Shown: positions 51,228 through 60,414, counted from the first letter of the stretch. The stretch: DNA of 64,000 nucleotides from Thermohalobaculum sp963721105 (GCA_963721105.1 CAVRHY010000011.1:930001-994000); one strand, 5' to 3'. Notes: generated by a model not told the origin, from the sequence alone. A program made the numbers and translations.

Positions 51228-52076
51228 ATGGCGATCGACCCGAGACGCGCCGAGGAGCCGCGGGTAGACCCGGTCTGGAGCACGATCCGCGACGAGGCGG
51301 CCCGGCTGGCGGCCGACGAGCCGCTGATGGCCAGCGTCGTTCACGCCGTCATCCTGAACCACCGCACGCTGGAAGACGCGCTGAGCTATCGCATCGCCGA
51401 AAAGCTCGCCTCGCCCGAGATGCCGGCGCTGCTGGTGCGCGAGCTCTGCCAGATGGCCTTCGACGATCGGCCCGAGATCGGCGTCGCGGTTCGCGCCGAT
51501 GTCATCGCCTGGTACGAGCGGGACCCGTTCTGCGACCGTTACCTGCAACCGATGATGTACTTCAAGGGCTTCGTCGCGCTGGAAGCCTATCGGGTGGGCC
51601 ACTGGCTGTGGGAGAACGGCCGGCGGGATCTCGCCATGTTCATCCAGATGCGCTGCTCCGAGCTGTTCTCGATCGACATCAACCCGGCGGCGCGGATCGG
51701 CCGGGGCATCATGATCGACCACGCGCACGCCATCGTAATCGGCGAGACGGCGGTGGTCGGCGACGACGTCTCGATGCTGCACTCGGTGACGCTGGGCGGC
51801 ACCGGCAAGGAGGGCGGCGACCGCCACCCCAAGATCGGCGACGGCGTGCTGATCGGCGCCGGGGCCAAGGTGCTGGGCAACATCCGCGTCGGCAACTGCT
51901 CGCGCATCGCGGCCGGCTCGGTCGTGCTGAAGGACGTGCCGCCCTGCAAGACGGTGGCCGGCGTGCCGGCCAGGATCGTCGGCGAGGCCGGCTGCGCCCG
52001 ACCAAGCCATTCGATGAACCAACTGATGGGCATGGACGCGCCGGAGGACCCGGAGGACATCGTCCCCGACTGCTGA
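51228..52076 (+). CDS. cysE: Serine O-acetyltransferase
   Basis: CysE makes O-acetylserine for cysteine synthesis. The protein (282 residues) has an N-terminal helical domain (DPVWSTIRDEAARLAADEPL, LEDALSYRIAEKLASPEMPA) and a left-handed beta-helix with IDINPAARIGRGIMIDHAHA, VIGETAVVGDDVSMLHSVTL and GGTGKEGGDRHPKIGDGV. The HxxxD-type His and Asp are present in DHAHAIVIGE and HPKIGDG. The ATG at 51228 follows AGGAGG. The C-terminal tail ends in Cys (IVPDC) rather than the Ile that usually docks into cysteine synthase. Confidence 0.95.
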   Translation: MAIDPRRAEEPRVDPVWSTIRDEAARLAADEPLMASVVHAVILNHRTLEDALSYRIAEKLASPEMPALLVRELCQMAFDDRPEIGVAVRADVIAWYERDPFCDRYLQPMMYFKGFVALEAYRVGHWLWENGRRDLAMFIQMRCSELFSIDINPAARIGRGIMIDHAHAIVIGETAVVGDDVSMLHSVTLGGTGKEGGDRHPKIGDGVLIGAGAKVLGNIRVGNCSRIAAGSVVLKDVPPCKTVAGVPARIVGEAGCARPSHSMNQLMGMDAPEDPEDIVPDC

Positions 52077-52161
52077 CGACGCCCGGCTGGCCGGGCGTGG
52101 TTGCCGGCGGGCCGTCATGGGCGTAGGATTTGGGGATTCTCGGCGATGCAGGGAGGAATCG

Positions 52162-52761
52162 ATGGCCGGCTGGAAGGTTTCCGGACGCTATTTCGAGGTC
52201 TGCAACTGCGAGGCGATCTGCCCCTGCATCGTGTTTTCGCCGCCGACCGAGGGCATGTGCGTCGCCGTGCTGGGCTGGAATATCGAGGCCGGCCAGCACG
52301 ACGGCACCGACCTTGCCGGGCTGAAAGTCGCCATGCTGGCGACGGCGCCCGGGAACATGCAGGATGGCAACTGGCGCGTCGCGCTCTACACGGACGCCGG
52401 CGCCGATGACGCGCAGGGACAGGCGCTCGGCGCCATCTTCTCGGGGCAGGCCGGTGGCCACCTCGCCAACTTGCTGCCGTTGATCGGCGAGGTCATGGGG
52501 GCGCGGCCCGCCCGCATCGATCTCAAGACCGAGGGCAAGCGATTCTCGCTCGGGGTCGACGACGTGGCCTCCGCCGGATACGAGCTGATCGAGGGTCAGG
52601 GCGGCGGCACCGTCGAGGTGCAGGGCCATCCGCTGGCCCCCGTCCCGGGCGTCGCGTTCACGGTTGGCCGGTCGGGACATTTCCGCGTGCACGACCACGG
52701 CATCGACGTGGACGTCGCCGGCAAGAACGCCTTCACGGCGCCCTTCACCTACCAAGCCTGA
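52162..52761 (+). CDS. DUF1326-family protein
   Basis: The 199-residue protein starts MAGWKVSGRYFEVCNCEAIC; the C-x-C-x4-C-x-C cluster (CNCEAICPC) is the DUF1326 hallmark. WRVALYTDAGADDAQGQALG and AIFSGQAGGHLANLLPLIGE lie in the centre. The cysteine cluster suggests metal or redox chemistry, but function is unknown. GGGAGGAA precedes the ATG. It follows cysE on the same strand after 85 bases. Confidence 0.9.
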   Translation: MAGWKVSGRYFEVCNCEAICPCIVFSPPTEGMCVAVLGWNIEAGQHDGTDLAGLKVAMLATAPGNMQDGNWRVALYTDAGADDAQGQALGAIFSGQAGGHLANLLPLIGEVMGARPARIDLKTEGKRFSLGVDDVASAGYELIEGQGGGTVEVQGHPLAPVPGVAFTVGRSGHFRVHDHGIDVDVAGKNAFTAPFTYQA

Positions 52762-52845
52762 CCGCCGCGGTCGCCGCCCCGGCCCCTGTCATGCGCCGGG
52801 GCCATCGGGAATCGCAGCCGACGAGGCTGTCAGGGAAAGCCGGCT

Positions 52846-53926
52846 TCAGGCCCTGCGGCGGCTCCGCCTACCCTCGCGACCGGCGCGGGCGCCCTCGGCG
52901 GGGGCGCCGGCGACCTTGTTGAAGCGGATCCAGTTCGCGCCCGAGGGGTCGTTGTTCATCAGGAAGTCGGCCGCCTTGATCGCCTCGATCTCCTTCGACG
53001 GCGAGGCCGAGGTCGAGCCGAGGCCGATCAGCGGCGCCAGCGCGGCCGGGTCGACGCCCTCGGGGAAGACCACGCCCAGCGCTTCCAGCTCGGCGATGCG
53101 CTCGGCGATCTTCTTGCTCGTCGCACCCGCCTGGTAGGGGTTCATGATGGCCGAGGTCATGCCGTGCGCCGCCGCCATCGGCAGGAACGAATTGTTGATG
53201 CCGTGCCGGTTCGGCAGGCCGAACGAGATGTTCGACGCGCCGCAGGTCGTGTTGACGCCCAGCTCCTCGCGCAGCCGCCGGACGAGCGCGAAAACCTGCA
53301 GCCCGGCGGTCGCCATCGCGCCGACCGGCATGACCAGCGGATCGACGACGATGTCATGTGCGGAAATGCCGAAATCCGCAGCCCGCTCGACGATCTTCTT
53401 CGCCACCGCAAAGCGCACGTCCGGGTTCTCGGAAATGCCGGTGTCGTCGTTCGAGATCGCGACGACGGGCACATTGTACTTCTTGACCAGCGGCAGGACA
53501 AGCTCCATGCGCTCCTCCTCGCCCGTCACCGAGTTCAGCAGCGGCCGGCCTTGCGCGGCCTCCAGCCCCGACTGCAGCGCGCCGGGCACCGAGGAGTCGA
53601 TGCAAAGCGGCACGTCGACCAGCGCCTGCACCCGGGTCACCAGCTCCTTCATCAGCGGCGGCTCGACGAAGTTGTTGTCGGCGTAGCGCGGATCCTCGGC
53701 CATCTTGTTCGAGAAGACGGCGCCCGCGTTGATGTCCAGCACGGCGGCGCCGCAGGCGACCTGGTCGACGGCGTCCCTCTCGACGGTCGAGAAGTCGTCG
53801 GCCTCCAGCTCGGCCGCCAGCTTCTTGCGGCCGGTCGGGTTGATGCGCTCGCCGATGACGCAGAAGGGCTGGTCGAAGCCGATGACGACGGTACGCGTCT
53901 TCGAACTCGAGAACGGTGCGGGTCAT
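52846..53926 (-). CDS. Methyltetrahydrofolate:corrinoid methyltransferase (one frameshift)
   Basis: This is a DHPS-fold TIM barrel related to AcsE/MtgA and the folate domain of MetH. It moves a methyl group between a corrinoid protein and tetrahydrofolate. After a shift near 53890 the text runs PFCVIGERINPTGRKKLAAE, CGAAVLDINAG, LCIDSSVPGALQSGLEAAQG and RPLLNSVTGEEERMELVLPL. It continues VAISNDDTGISENPDVRFAV, IVVDPLVMPVGA, and TTCGASNISFGLPNRHGINN. The NPTGR, DxxxG-type and GxSNxSFG motifs are intact. The C-terminal tail is basic. It is the last gene of a three-gene minus-strand group. Confidence 0.92.
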
Positions 53927-54018
53927 GGCCGGGGCTCCTCGCGGCAGGCGTGATCGGCGATAGGCGTGATCGGTTGGGGCGGTTCGTCGCCCGGACCGGC
54001 CGTCAAGTCAAGGAAGGC

Positions 54019-54946
54019 TCAGGCCGAGGCGGCCGCGGCGCCGGCGTGGACGCGCCCGAACTCGTCGCAGAATCCGGCGGTCTGGGTGATGCCTCCCAGC
54101 GGGAAGAAGTGCACCTGCTCGATGCCGAAGCCCGGGTTCGCGGCCTTGTGGGCGGCCAGGTCGCGCAGGAACTCGTCGGGCGTGAAGGGCAGCAGCAGCC
54201 TGGTCACGTCCGCCGCGCGGCGCTGCAGGACGCGCAGTGACGGGCCGACGCCGCAGGCCATGGCGAACTTGATCATCGTCTGCAGCTTGGCCGGCCCGGC
54301 GACGCCGATGTGGATCGGCAGGCGGATGCCCTCGGCGGCCAGCCTGTCGGCCCAGGCGATGACCGGCGCGGCCTCGAAGCAGAACTGCGTGGCGATCGCC
54401 ATCTCGGCGTCGGTGCTGTCGGCGAAGCGCTGCTTCCAGCGCAGCGCCGTCCATCACTGCCCGGTCGCTGCCGTCGGGGTCGATGTCGCGGTTGCCCTCG
54501 GGGTGGCCGGCGACGTGCAGGCGGCGGAAGCCGTCGAAGAGGCCGGTCTGCATCAGCGCCATAGAGTGCTCGAACGCGCCGGTCGGCCGGTCGTAGCCGC
54601 CGGCCAGCAGCAGCGCCTGGTCGACGCCGGCCTCGCCGCGATAGCGGGCGATCCAGTCGGCGAGCTGGGCGCGGTCGGCGATGCCGCGCGCCGGGAAGTG
54701 CGGCATGACGGGAAAGCCCTCGTCGGCGATGCGTCGGGCGGTCGCGACCATCTCGTCGATCGGCGTGCCCTCGATATGCGCGATGTAGACGCGCGTGCCG
54801 GCCGGCAGGATGTCGCGGAAGCTCTCGACCTTCGCGGCCGTGCGCGGCATCACCTCGATCGAGAAGCCGTCGAGGAAGGCCGCGATGCCGGCATCCGCCG
54901 GCGCGGGCGCGGCCTTGCGGCCGAAGAAGTTGATGACGTTGCCCAT
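54019..54946 (-). CDS. Methylenetetrahydrofolate reductase-like protein (one frameshift)
   Basis: This is a short MTHFR-fold flavoprotein of about 309 residues. It has FSIEVMPRTAAKVESFRDIL, GTRVYIAHIEGTPIDEMVAT, GFPVMPHFPARGIADRAQLA, and LLLAGGYDRPTGAFEHSMAL. After a break near 54445, MAIATQFCFEAAPVIAWADR and IHIGVAGPAKLQTMIKFAMA follow. It differs from the canonical MetF at 55575 and belongs to the type found with corrinoid methyltransferase genes, where it probably oxidises methyl-THF to methylene-THF. It lies between the MeTr and the virulence-factor-family gene. Confidence 0.88.
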
Positions 54947-54985
54947 GCCGGTCTCCGGGGGTTCGCGATTGCGTCGCTGGTGGCG

Positions 54986-55308
54986 CTATTCGAGGCGGGA
55001 GGCGGTTTCGGGCGCCCAGCCGTCATTGGCGATCAGGGCCTTGACGCGGCCCTGGTCGTAGTCGGTGTCGAGCCGGTCGGCCATGTCGCGCGCCGCGGCT
55101 TGGCGGGGTCGCCCTCGACCTCGCCCATGTCGACCTTGCGCCATTCGGCCATGTAGGCGTCGTCGCCCTTGGCGCCGATCTTCATGGCGCAGCGGTCGAT
55201 GGCCTGCTCGAAGCGCTCGGGCAGCGGGGCCTTGGCGGCGCCGCGGCCCTTGCCGACGATCACCTGGGCCGGGATGTCGCGCCAGTAGACGATGGTCAGG
55301 TTCGGCAT
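54986..55308 (-). CDS. Virulence-factor-family (PF13769-like) protein (one frameshift)
   Basis: This small protein of about 107 residues starts MPNLTIVYWRDIPAQVIVGK, then GRGAAKAPLPERFEQAIDRC, MKIGAKGDDAYMAEWRKVDM. After a break near 55100 comes ALIANDGWAPETASRLE. It matches the family loosely named 'virulence factor', which I recall occurring next to short MTHFR and MeTr genes in alphaproteobacterial C1 clusters; the biochemical role is unknown. It heads the minus-strand operon towards the MTHFR-like and MeTr genes. Confidence 0.75.
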
Positions 55309-55574
55309 CGTCGGCCCCATCGGCTTCGGTCGGCGGGGAGTACAGGGCCGCGGCACCCGAATCATCGCCGGATTTCGACTTCGCGGACTCTGGTTACGAC
55401 ATCGGCCGATCCGAAGTTACGCGTTATTACGGCGGGTTAGCGCCAGCCAATGGCACTGGCGTCGCATTCGGCTCTTGAACGGTCGCGTCCGGTCTGCGAT
55501 ATTCAGCCGGCACGTCACTGGCCGGGACTCGTATACGTCGGGGCGGGCGCAACAGCCTTGTAGAGGATGGTGCG
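55309..55574. other. Divergent promoter region between virulence-factor-family gene and metF
   Basis: These 266 bases separate two divergent C1 genes. A hairpin AGCGCCAG/CTGGCGT (55439-55462) lies about 110 bases before metF. I cannot match it to a known SAM, SAH or cobalamin riboswitch. Confidence 0.4.
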
Positions 55575-56468
55575 ATGACTCGTGCTCCCGGCGCGCGTGC
55601 GCTTCCGAAGATCTCGTTCGAATTCTTTCCGCCGAAGACGCCCGCGGCCAGCGCGGCGCTGTGGCAGGCCGTCGAGCGGCTGGCGCCGCTGGGGCCGGAG
55701 TTCGTCTCGGTCACCTATGGCGCGGGCGGCACGACGCACGACCGCACGCTGGCCGCCATCCTGGCGATCCGCGAGCGGGCGCGGCTGGACGTGGCCGGCC
55801 ACCTGACCTGCGTCGGCGCGAGCCGCGCGGACGTGCTGGACGTCGCCCGCGCCTATGCCAAGCTGGGCTGCCGCCGCATCGTCGCGCTGCGCGGCGATCC
55901 GCCGAAGGAGGCGGGCGGCTTCTCGGCGCACCCGGAAGGCTTTGCCAGCTCGGTCGAGCTGGTCGACGCGCTGGCGCGCGAGGGCCGCTTCCAGATCTGG
56001 GTCGGCGCCTATCCCGAGCCGCACCCCGAGGCCGCGCACGCCGGCTCGGACGTCGAGCACCTGAAGCGCAAGATCGACGCGGGCGCGACGGGCGGCATCA
56101 CGCAGTTCTTCTTCGAGAACGAGACCTTCTACCGCTTCCGCGACGCCTGCGCGAAGGCCGGAATCACCGCGCCGATCCGCCCGGGCATCCTGCCGGTCGA
56201 GAACTTCGGCCGAATGCGCAACTTCGCCGAGCGCTGCGGCGCCGGGGTGCCGGACTGGATGGTCCGGGCCTACGGCAACGCGCAGAGCGAGGAGGAGCAC
56301 GACCTGCTCTCGGTCGCCATCGCGACCGAGCAGTGCGACGACCTTCTGGCGAACGGCGTCGAGCACCTGCACCTCTACACGATGAACAAGCCGGACCTGC
56401 CTTGGCAGGTCTGCCGCGCGCTGGGCGTCGAGCCCGTGCCGATGCAGGTGGCGGCGAGCTGCGGCTGA
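55575..56468 (+). CDS. metF: Methylenetetrahydrofolate reductase
   Basis: The intact 297-residue MetF reduces 5,10-methylene-THF to 5-methyl-THF for methionine synthesis. It starts with ISFEFFPPKTPAASAALWQA (catalytic Glu in FEFFPPKT), and continues FVSVTYGAGGTTHDRTLAAI, HLTCVGASRADV, IVALRGDPPKEAGGF, GGITQFFFENETFYRF and HLYTMNKPDLPWQVCRAL. These are all canonical. It stands alone on the plus strand, divergent from the corrinoid-linked folate operon. Confidence 0.97.
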   Translation: MTRAPGARALPKISFEFFPPKTPAASAALWQAVERLAPLGPEFVSVTYGAGGTTHDRTLAAILAIRERARLDVAGHLTCVGASRADVLDVARAYAKLGCRRIVALRGDPPKEAGGFSAHPEGFASSVELVDALAREGRFQIWVGAYPEPHPEAAHAGSDVEHLKRKIDAGATGGITQFFFENETFYRFRDACAKAGITAPIRPGILPVENFGRMRNFAERCGAGVPDWMVRAYGNAQSEEEHDLLSVAIATEQCDDLLANGVEHLHLYTMNKPDLPWQVCRALGVEPVPMQVAASCG

Positions 56469-56517
56469 GGCGGCGGCCCGCCGGGCACGCGCCAGCGTCT
56501 CGCGCCACGCCCCTTCC

Positions 56518-56583
56518 GTCGCCCCCGCGAAGGCGGGGGCCTCGCGCGGATTGGAGAGGGATTCCCGCCTGCGCGGGAACGAC
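56518..56583. repeat. Palindromic intergenic repeats, copy 1
   Basis: Two hairpin units lie in opposite orientation: GTCGCCCCCGCGAAGGCGGG near 56519-56538 and ATTCCCGCCTGCGCGGGAAC near 56561-56580. Each carries the core CCCGCnnnnGCGGG. The same core recurs at 62741-62862. Their layout resembles REP-like elements scattered between genes. Confidence 0.75.
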
Positions 56584-56609
56584 GCGCGTGTGGGCCGCGG
56601 GGCGCGAGG

Positions 56610-57602
56610 TCAGGCGCCGCCGGTGCCGGTGAAGACAATGTTCAGCGGTTCCTCGCCGCGGCCGATGCGGGCGCAGTTCTCGGCGACGAAGCGCCAGCGC
56701 CGCTCGTGCATCTGCTCGCTCAGCGCGCTGCGATGGCCCGACAGGATGGTGTTGTCGAGCGTCTCGAAAGGGTGGCGCGAGGGGCGGACCTCGGGCTTGC
56801 CGGGCTCGTTGTAGCTGTACCAGACGTCCAGGATCGCGCCGCCGATGCGCCGGTTCGACAGCGCCTCCCACAGCGCGTCCTCGTCGACGATCCGGCCGCG
56901 GGCGACGTTGATCAGCACGCCGGTCGGCTTCATGGCGGCCAGGCGGCCGGCGTCGATCAGGCCGCGCGTCTCGTCGTTCATGTCGGCGGCGATGACGACG
57001 AAGTCCGACTCGCCCAGCATCCGGTCGAGCTGGTCGGGCTGGCCAAGCCAGTCGAGCTGGGGCGGACATGGCTGCGCCGAGCGGCGGATGCCCAGCGTAC
57101 GCATGCCGAAGGCGCAGGCGCGGGTCGCCACCTCGTGGCCGATATGGCCGTAGCCGAAGACGCCGACCGTCGCGCCGCGCAGCTCGCCATGCAGCGGCCC
57201 GCCGCCGGGCATCTTGCCGCCCCAGCCATGCGCGCGGAACTCGGCGTCCATGGCGCGCAGGCCGATCTGCCATTCCAGCATCCCGGCGAGCACGTATTCG
57301 GCGATGGTCGTCTCGTGCTCGTAGGTGTTGGCGACGGGGACGCCCGCGGGCATCCGCTCGGGGCTGGTGAAGTCGAAGCCGGTCCAGGGGATCTGGAAGA
57401 GCTTCAGCCTCGGCACCGGCGGCCAGTCGGTTGGGATGCCGCCGCCGACGATGACGTCGGCTGCCTCGGCCAGCGCGGGAAAGGCGTCAGGCGCGTCCTC
57501 GGCCGGGTCCCAGACCGTGACGGTCCATCCCTCGGGGGCGAAGCGGCGCATCAGGTCGACCTTCGGGGCGGCGATGCGGCCCTGGACGAGGACGGTTGGC
57601 AT
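56610..57602 (-). CDS. D-isomer-specific 2-hydroxyacid dehydrogenase
   Basis: The 330-residue NAD-dependent enzyme has the Rossmann motif GATVGVFGYGHIGHEVATRA, the catalytic Arg in LINVARGRIVDEDALWEAL, the Glu in the following strand region and the His in TILSGHRSALSEQMH. It belongs to the SerA/glyoxylate reductase family. The second half contains YSYNEPGKPEVRPSRHPFET. The substrate is undetermined. The gene is transcribed on the minus strand, downstream of the Zn alcohol dehydrogenase gene. Confidence 0.92.
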   Translation of the reverse strand: MPTVLVQGRIAAPKVDLMRRFAPEGWTVTVWDPAEDAPDAFPALAEAADVIVGGGIPTDWPPVPRLKLFQIPWTGFDFTSPERMPAGVPVANTYEHETTIAEYVLAGMLEWQIGLRAMDAEFRAHGWGGKMPGGGPLHGELRGATVGVFGYGHIGHEVATRACAFGMRTLGIRRSAQPCPPQLDWLGQPDQLDRMLGESDFVVIAADMNDETRGLIDAGRLAAMKPTGVLINVARGRIVDEDALWEALSNRRIGGAILDVWYSYNEPGKPEVRPSRHPFETLDNTILSGHRSALSEQMHERRWRFVAENCARIGRGEEPLNIVFTGTGGA

Positions 57603-57633
57603 GGGCGGGCCTCCTTGAGCTGAGATGTGGTTC

Positions 57634-57725
57634 GGCGGGGTGGAACCCCGCCCTACGGGAGATGCGCGAGCGGGGCGGGATGCGCCCCCGGCGGGTCAGC
57701 AAGCAGGGCGGGGTTCAACCCCGCC
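57634..57725. repeat. Two GGCGGGG hairpins between adh and the 2-hydroxyacid dehydrogenase
   Basis: GGCGGGGT-GGA-ACCCCGCC (57634-57652) and GGCGGGGT-TCA-ACCCCGCC (57707-57725) are perfect 8-bp stems with 3-base loops. The second ends 5 bases after the adh stop and may terminate it. They share design with the stem-loop at 16558. Confidence 0.75.
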
Positions 57726-57730
57726 AGCCA

Positions 57731-58747
57731 TCAGTTCGGCAGGATGACGGCCTTGCCGGTCTCGCGGTTGTCGAACATGCGGTAGGCTTCGGCGGCGTCC
57801 TCCAGCGCAAAGCGGTGGGTGAACAGCTTTTCGACGGGCAGCGCGTGCCGGGCGCAGAACTCGGCGCAGTCGGCCTGCCCGACGGTCGAGAACGTCCACG
57901 AGCCCAGAACCGTCAGCTGCATCCGGATGACGTCGTCGGTGACGTTGACCGTCGGCCGCCCGCCCATGCCGACCAGGCAGACCGTCCCCCAGCGGCGCGT
58001 GGCGCGCAGCGCCTCGTTGATGCCGTCGGCGTTGCCGGAGCATTCCAGCGTGAACGCCGCGCCGCGGCCGGCGGTCAGCTCGCGGACGCGCGCGGCGGCG
58101 TCGCCGGCCGAGGCGTCGACCGTCTCGGCCGCGCCGAAGGCGCGGGCCTGCTCCAGCCGCCCGGGATCGACGTCGACGGCGATGACGCGCGCGCCCATCG
58201 CGGCACCGATCATCGTTCCCGACTGGCCGACCGGGCCCTGGCCAAAGACCGCCAGCGTCTCGCCGCCCTGCAGCCCCATGCGCTTCAGCGCGCCATAGGC
58301 GGTGCCGGTGCCGCACGAGACGGCGGCGCCCTCGATGAAAGACAGGGCCTCGGGCAGGGGGACCAGCGTGCGCGCCGGGATCTTCATCCAGCGGGCGTGC
58401 GCGCCGTCGCCCGTGCGGCCGTAGACGATCGAGCCGTGCTCGCAGAGCTGGGTCCAGCCGCTGACGCATTCGCGGCAGGTCCGGCAGCCGTCGTAATGGT
58501 GCACCATCATGCGCGCGCCGTCCGGGGCGAAACGCTGGTCGACGGCGCTGCCGCGCGCGACGACGACGCCGCAGGGCTCGTGCCCGATAATGCAGGGCGA
58601 GCCGGCCTCCGAGCGGTAGGTGTGCAGGTCCGAGCCGCACATGCCCGATGCGCGGATCTCCAGCACGACCTCATCCGGTCCGGGCGTCGGGTCGGCGGCC
58701 TCGCGCAGCTCGGTGGTGCGGTTGCCGGGGAAGTAGACGGCTTTCAT
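57731..58747 (-). CDS. Zinc-dependent alcohol dehydrogenase family protein
   Basis: This 338-residue MDR enzyme has catalytic-zinc motifs GMCGSDLHTYRSEAG and IIGHEPCGVVVARG. The structural-zinc cysteines are in GCRTCRECVSGWTQLC, and the nucleotide site is LAVFGQGPVGQSGTMIGAAM. Tail residues MFDNRETGKAVILPN are standard. It could act on a sugar alcohol, threonine-like or C1/aldehyde substrate; no neighbour settles this. All key residues are intact. Confidence 0.93.
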   Translation of the reverse strand: MKAVYFPGNRTTELREAADPTPGPDEVVLEIRASGMCGSDLHTYRSEAGSPCIIGHEPCGVVVARGSAVDQRFAPDGARMMVHHYDGCRTCRECVSGWTQLCEHGSIVYGRTGDGAHARWMKIPARTLVPLPEALSFIEGAAVSCGTGTAYGALKRMGLQGGETLAVFGQGPVGQSGTMIGAAMGARVIAVDVDPGRLEQARAFGAAETVDASAGDAAARVRELTAGRGAAFTLECSGNADGINEALRATRRWGTVCLVGMGGRPTVNVTDDVIRMQLTVLGSWTFSTVGQADCAEFCARHALPVEKLFTHRFALEDAAEAYRMFDNRETGKAVILPN

Positions 58748-58925
58748 TGGATTACCTCACTGGGCCAGGGCGGAAGGAGGCCGGTCTGGCGCGATCCCGG
58801 ACGCGATCCGGCGTCGCGACGGGCGGGCCGCGGGGATCGCGCCCGCCTCGGGACACGCCCGGCGACAGGGCGAAGGCCGCTGGCGCAAAGGGCGCATCGG
58901 GCCGGGGCCCGGCAAGGGAGCGCGC

Positions 58926-59417
58926 TCACCATATCCGGCCCGGGCGCGGATTTTGCTTGCGGGGGTCGCGGGGCACCTTCGAGATCGGCGGCTCCGGCTC
59001 GGGCGCGGTCCAGGCGACGCGGACGACGGCGGCGGCGCGCGCGCCGGGCGGGAAGTAGAGGCCGCCATGCGGCAGGAAATGCCGGCGGTTCAGCGCCTCG
59101 GCCCGGTTGTCGGCGCGGGTGCGCGGCGCGACACGGATCGCATAGGCGATGGCGACGCCGGGCAGGACCGCCAGCATGACGGCGATCCACCAGCCGGTGT
59201 GAAACCCGGGATGGAACAGCAGCCATAGGCCGACGATGAACAGGCCCGCGCCGACGGCCGCCCAAGGCGCGAAGCGGCGCTCGATCCCCTGCATGGCGTC
59301 GCCGACGCGGGCCAGCCGGTCGATCTCGGCGGCGGCGACGCGGGCCTCGGCGGCGGGCACCTCGTCGATGTCGGCGAGGAAGGTGTCGAGGTCGACGCGC
59401 TCGCCAACCGCGCTCAT
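58926..59417 (-). CDS. Membrane protein of unknown function
   Basis: This 163-residue protein starts MSAVGERVDLDTFLADIDEV. An acidic helical cytoplasmic part (about 1-45) leads to two hydrophobic helices, FAPWAAVGAGLFIVGLWLLF and TGWWIAVMLAVLPGVAIAYA, then a basic, Pro-rich C-terminal tail. No family recognised. It follows the quinone oxidoreductase gene after 10 bases on the same strand, so it probably shares the maoC-qor transcript. Confidence 0.75.
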   Translation of the reverse strand: MSAVGERVDLDTFLADIDEVPAAEARVAAAEIDRLARVGDAMQGIERRFAPWAAVGAGLFIVGLWLLFHPGFHTGWWIAVMLAVLPGVAIAYAIRVAPRTRADNRAEALNRRHFLPHGGLYFPPGARAAAVVRVAWTAPEPEPPISKVPRDPRKQNPRPGRIW

Positions 59418-59427
59418 CCGGGCGCGC

Positions 59428-60414
59428 TCACGGGACCATGACGATCTTGCCCGTGACCTCGCGGCGCTTGAAGCGGCCGAACGCCTCCTTCCACTCGGCA
59501 AGCGGGTAGCTGGCGGAGATCAGCGGGCGCAGCCGGCCGGCGCGGTACTGCTCCAGCAGCGCAGCCATGGCGCGGTCCTTCACGGCCTGCCAGTCGGGAC
59601 GGATCTTGCCCAGCGGCGAGCCGATGACGGTGATCTGCTTGTTCAGCAGGTAGGTCGGCTTGATCGGGTTGATCTTGCCGCCGGCGAAGCCAACGATCGC
59701 GATGCGCCCGCAGGGGCGGATGGCGCGCAGCGCCGCGTCGAAGACGTCGCCGCCGACCTGGTCCATCACCAGGTCCACGCCCTCGGGCACGATGTCTTGC
59801 ACCTGAGCGCGGAGCGAATCGTGAAGATCCGGCGCGGAGAGGTCGACGGTCGCCTCGGCGCCGTTCTCGCGGGCCAGCGCGGCCTTCTCGGGCGAGGTCA
59901 CGCCGGCGATGATGCGCAGCCCCAGCGCGCGCCCGTACTGCACCATGGCCAGCCCGACGCCGCCCGAGGCGCCGGTGACCAGCACCCACTCGCCGGGTTG
60001 CGCCTTGCAGTTCTCGACCATCGAGATGTGCGCGGTCAGGTAGACGAGGCCGAAGGCGGCGCCGTGCTCGAAGGGCATGTCGTCGGGCATCTTCCAGACG
60101 GAGCCCTCGGGGGCGGCGAGCTTCTCGGCGAAGGCGCCGTCCTTGACATAGGCCAGCACGCGGTCGCCGACGACCGCGCGCGTGACGCCCTCGCCGACCG
60201 CCGTGACGACGCCCGCGGCGTCGAATCCGGCGACGACGGGTGGCGTCGGCTTGTGCTGATAGCCGCCCTCGACCATCAGCACGTCGGGAAAGTTGATCGA
60301 CATGGCGCGCGTCTCGATCAGCACCTGGCCCGGGCCGGGCGTGGGGTCCGGCCAGTCCTTCAGCGCGTGGCTGTCCCATGGGCCGTATTGCTCGATGACA
60401 AGGGCGCGCATCAT
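59428..60414 (-). CDS. NADPH:quinone oxidoreductase-family MDR protein
   Basis: The 328-residue zinc-free MDR enzyme begins MMRALVIEQYGPWDSHALKD, with SINFPDVLMVEGGYQHKPTP, VVAGFDAAGVVTAVGEGVT, and the NADP site VLVTGASGGVGLAMVQYGRA. It ends FGRFKRREVTGKIVMVP. It lacks both zinc-ligand sets, as in QOR/crotonyl reductase-like proteins. The ATG at 60414 overlaps the maoC stop (ATGA) with GGAGG upstream. Coupling to a MaoC hydratase suggests acyl-CoA or enoyl chemistry. Confidence 0.93.
   Translation of the reverse strand: MMRALVIEQYGPWDSHALKDWPDPTPGPGQVLIETRAMSINFPDVLMVEGGYQHKPTPPVVAGFDAAGVVTAVGEGVTRAVVGDRVLAYVKDGAFAEKLAAPEGSVWKMPDDMPFEHGAAFGLVYLTAHISMVENCKAQPGEWVLVTGASGGVGLAMVQYGRALGLRIIAGVTSPEKAALARENGAEATVDLSAPDLHDSLRAQVQDIVPEGVDLVMDQVGGDVFDAALRAIRPCGRIAIVGFAGGKINPIKPTYLLNKQITVIGSPLGKIRPDWQAVKDRAMAALLEQYRAGRLRPLISASYPLAEWKEAFGRFKRREVTGKIVMVP

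Noticed and set aside
55309..55574. SAM-II or cobalamin riboswitch before metF
   Set aside because: The conserved cores of these riboswitches are not visible; only a simple hairpin is present.
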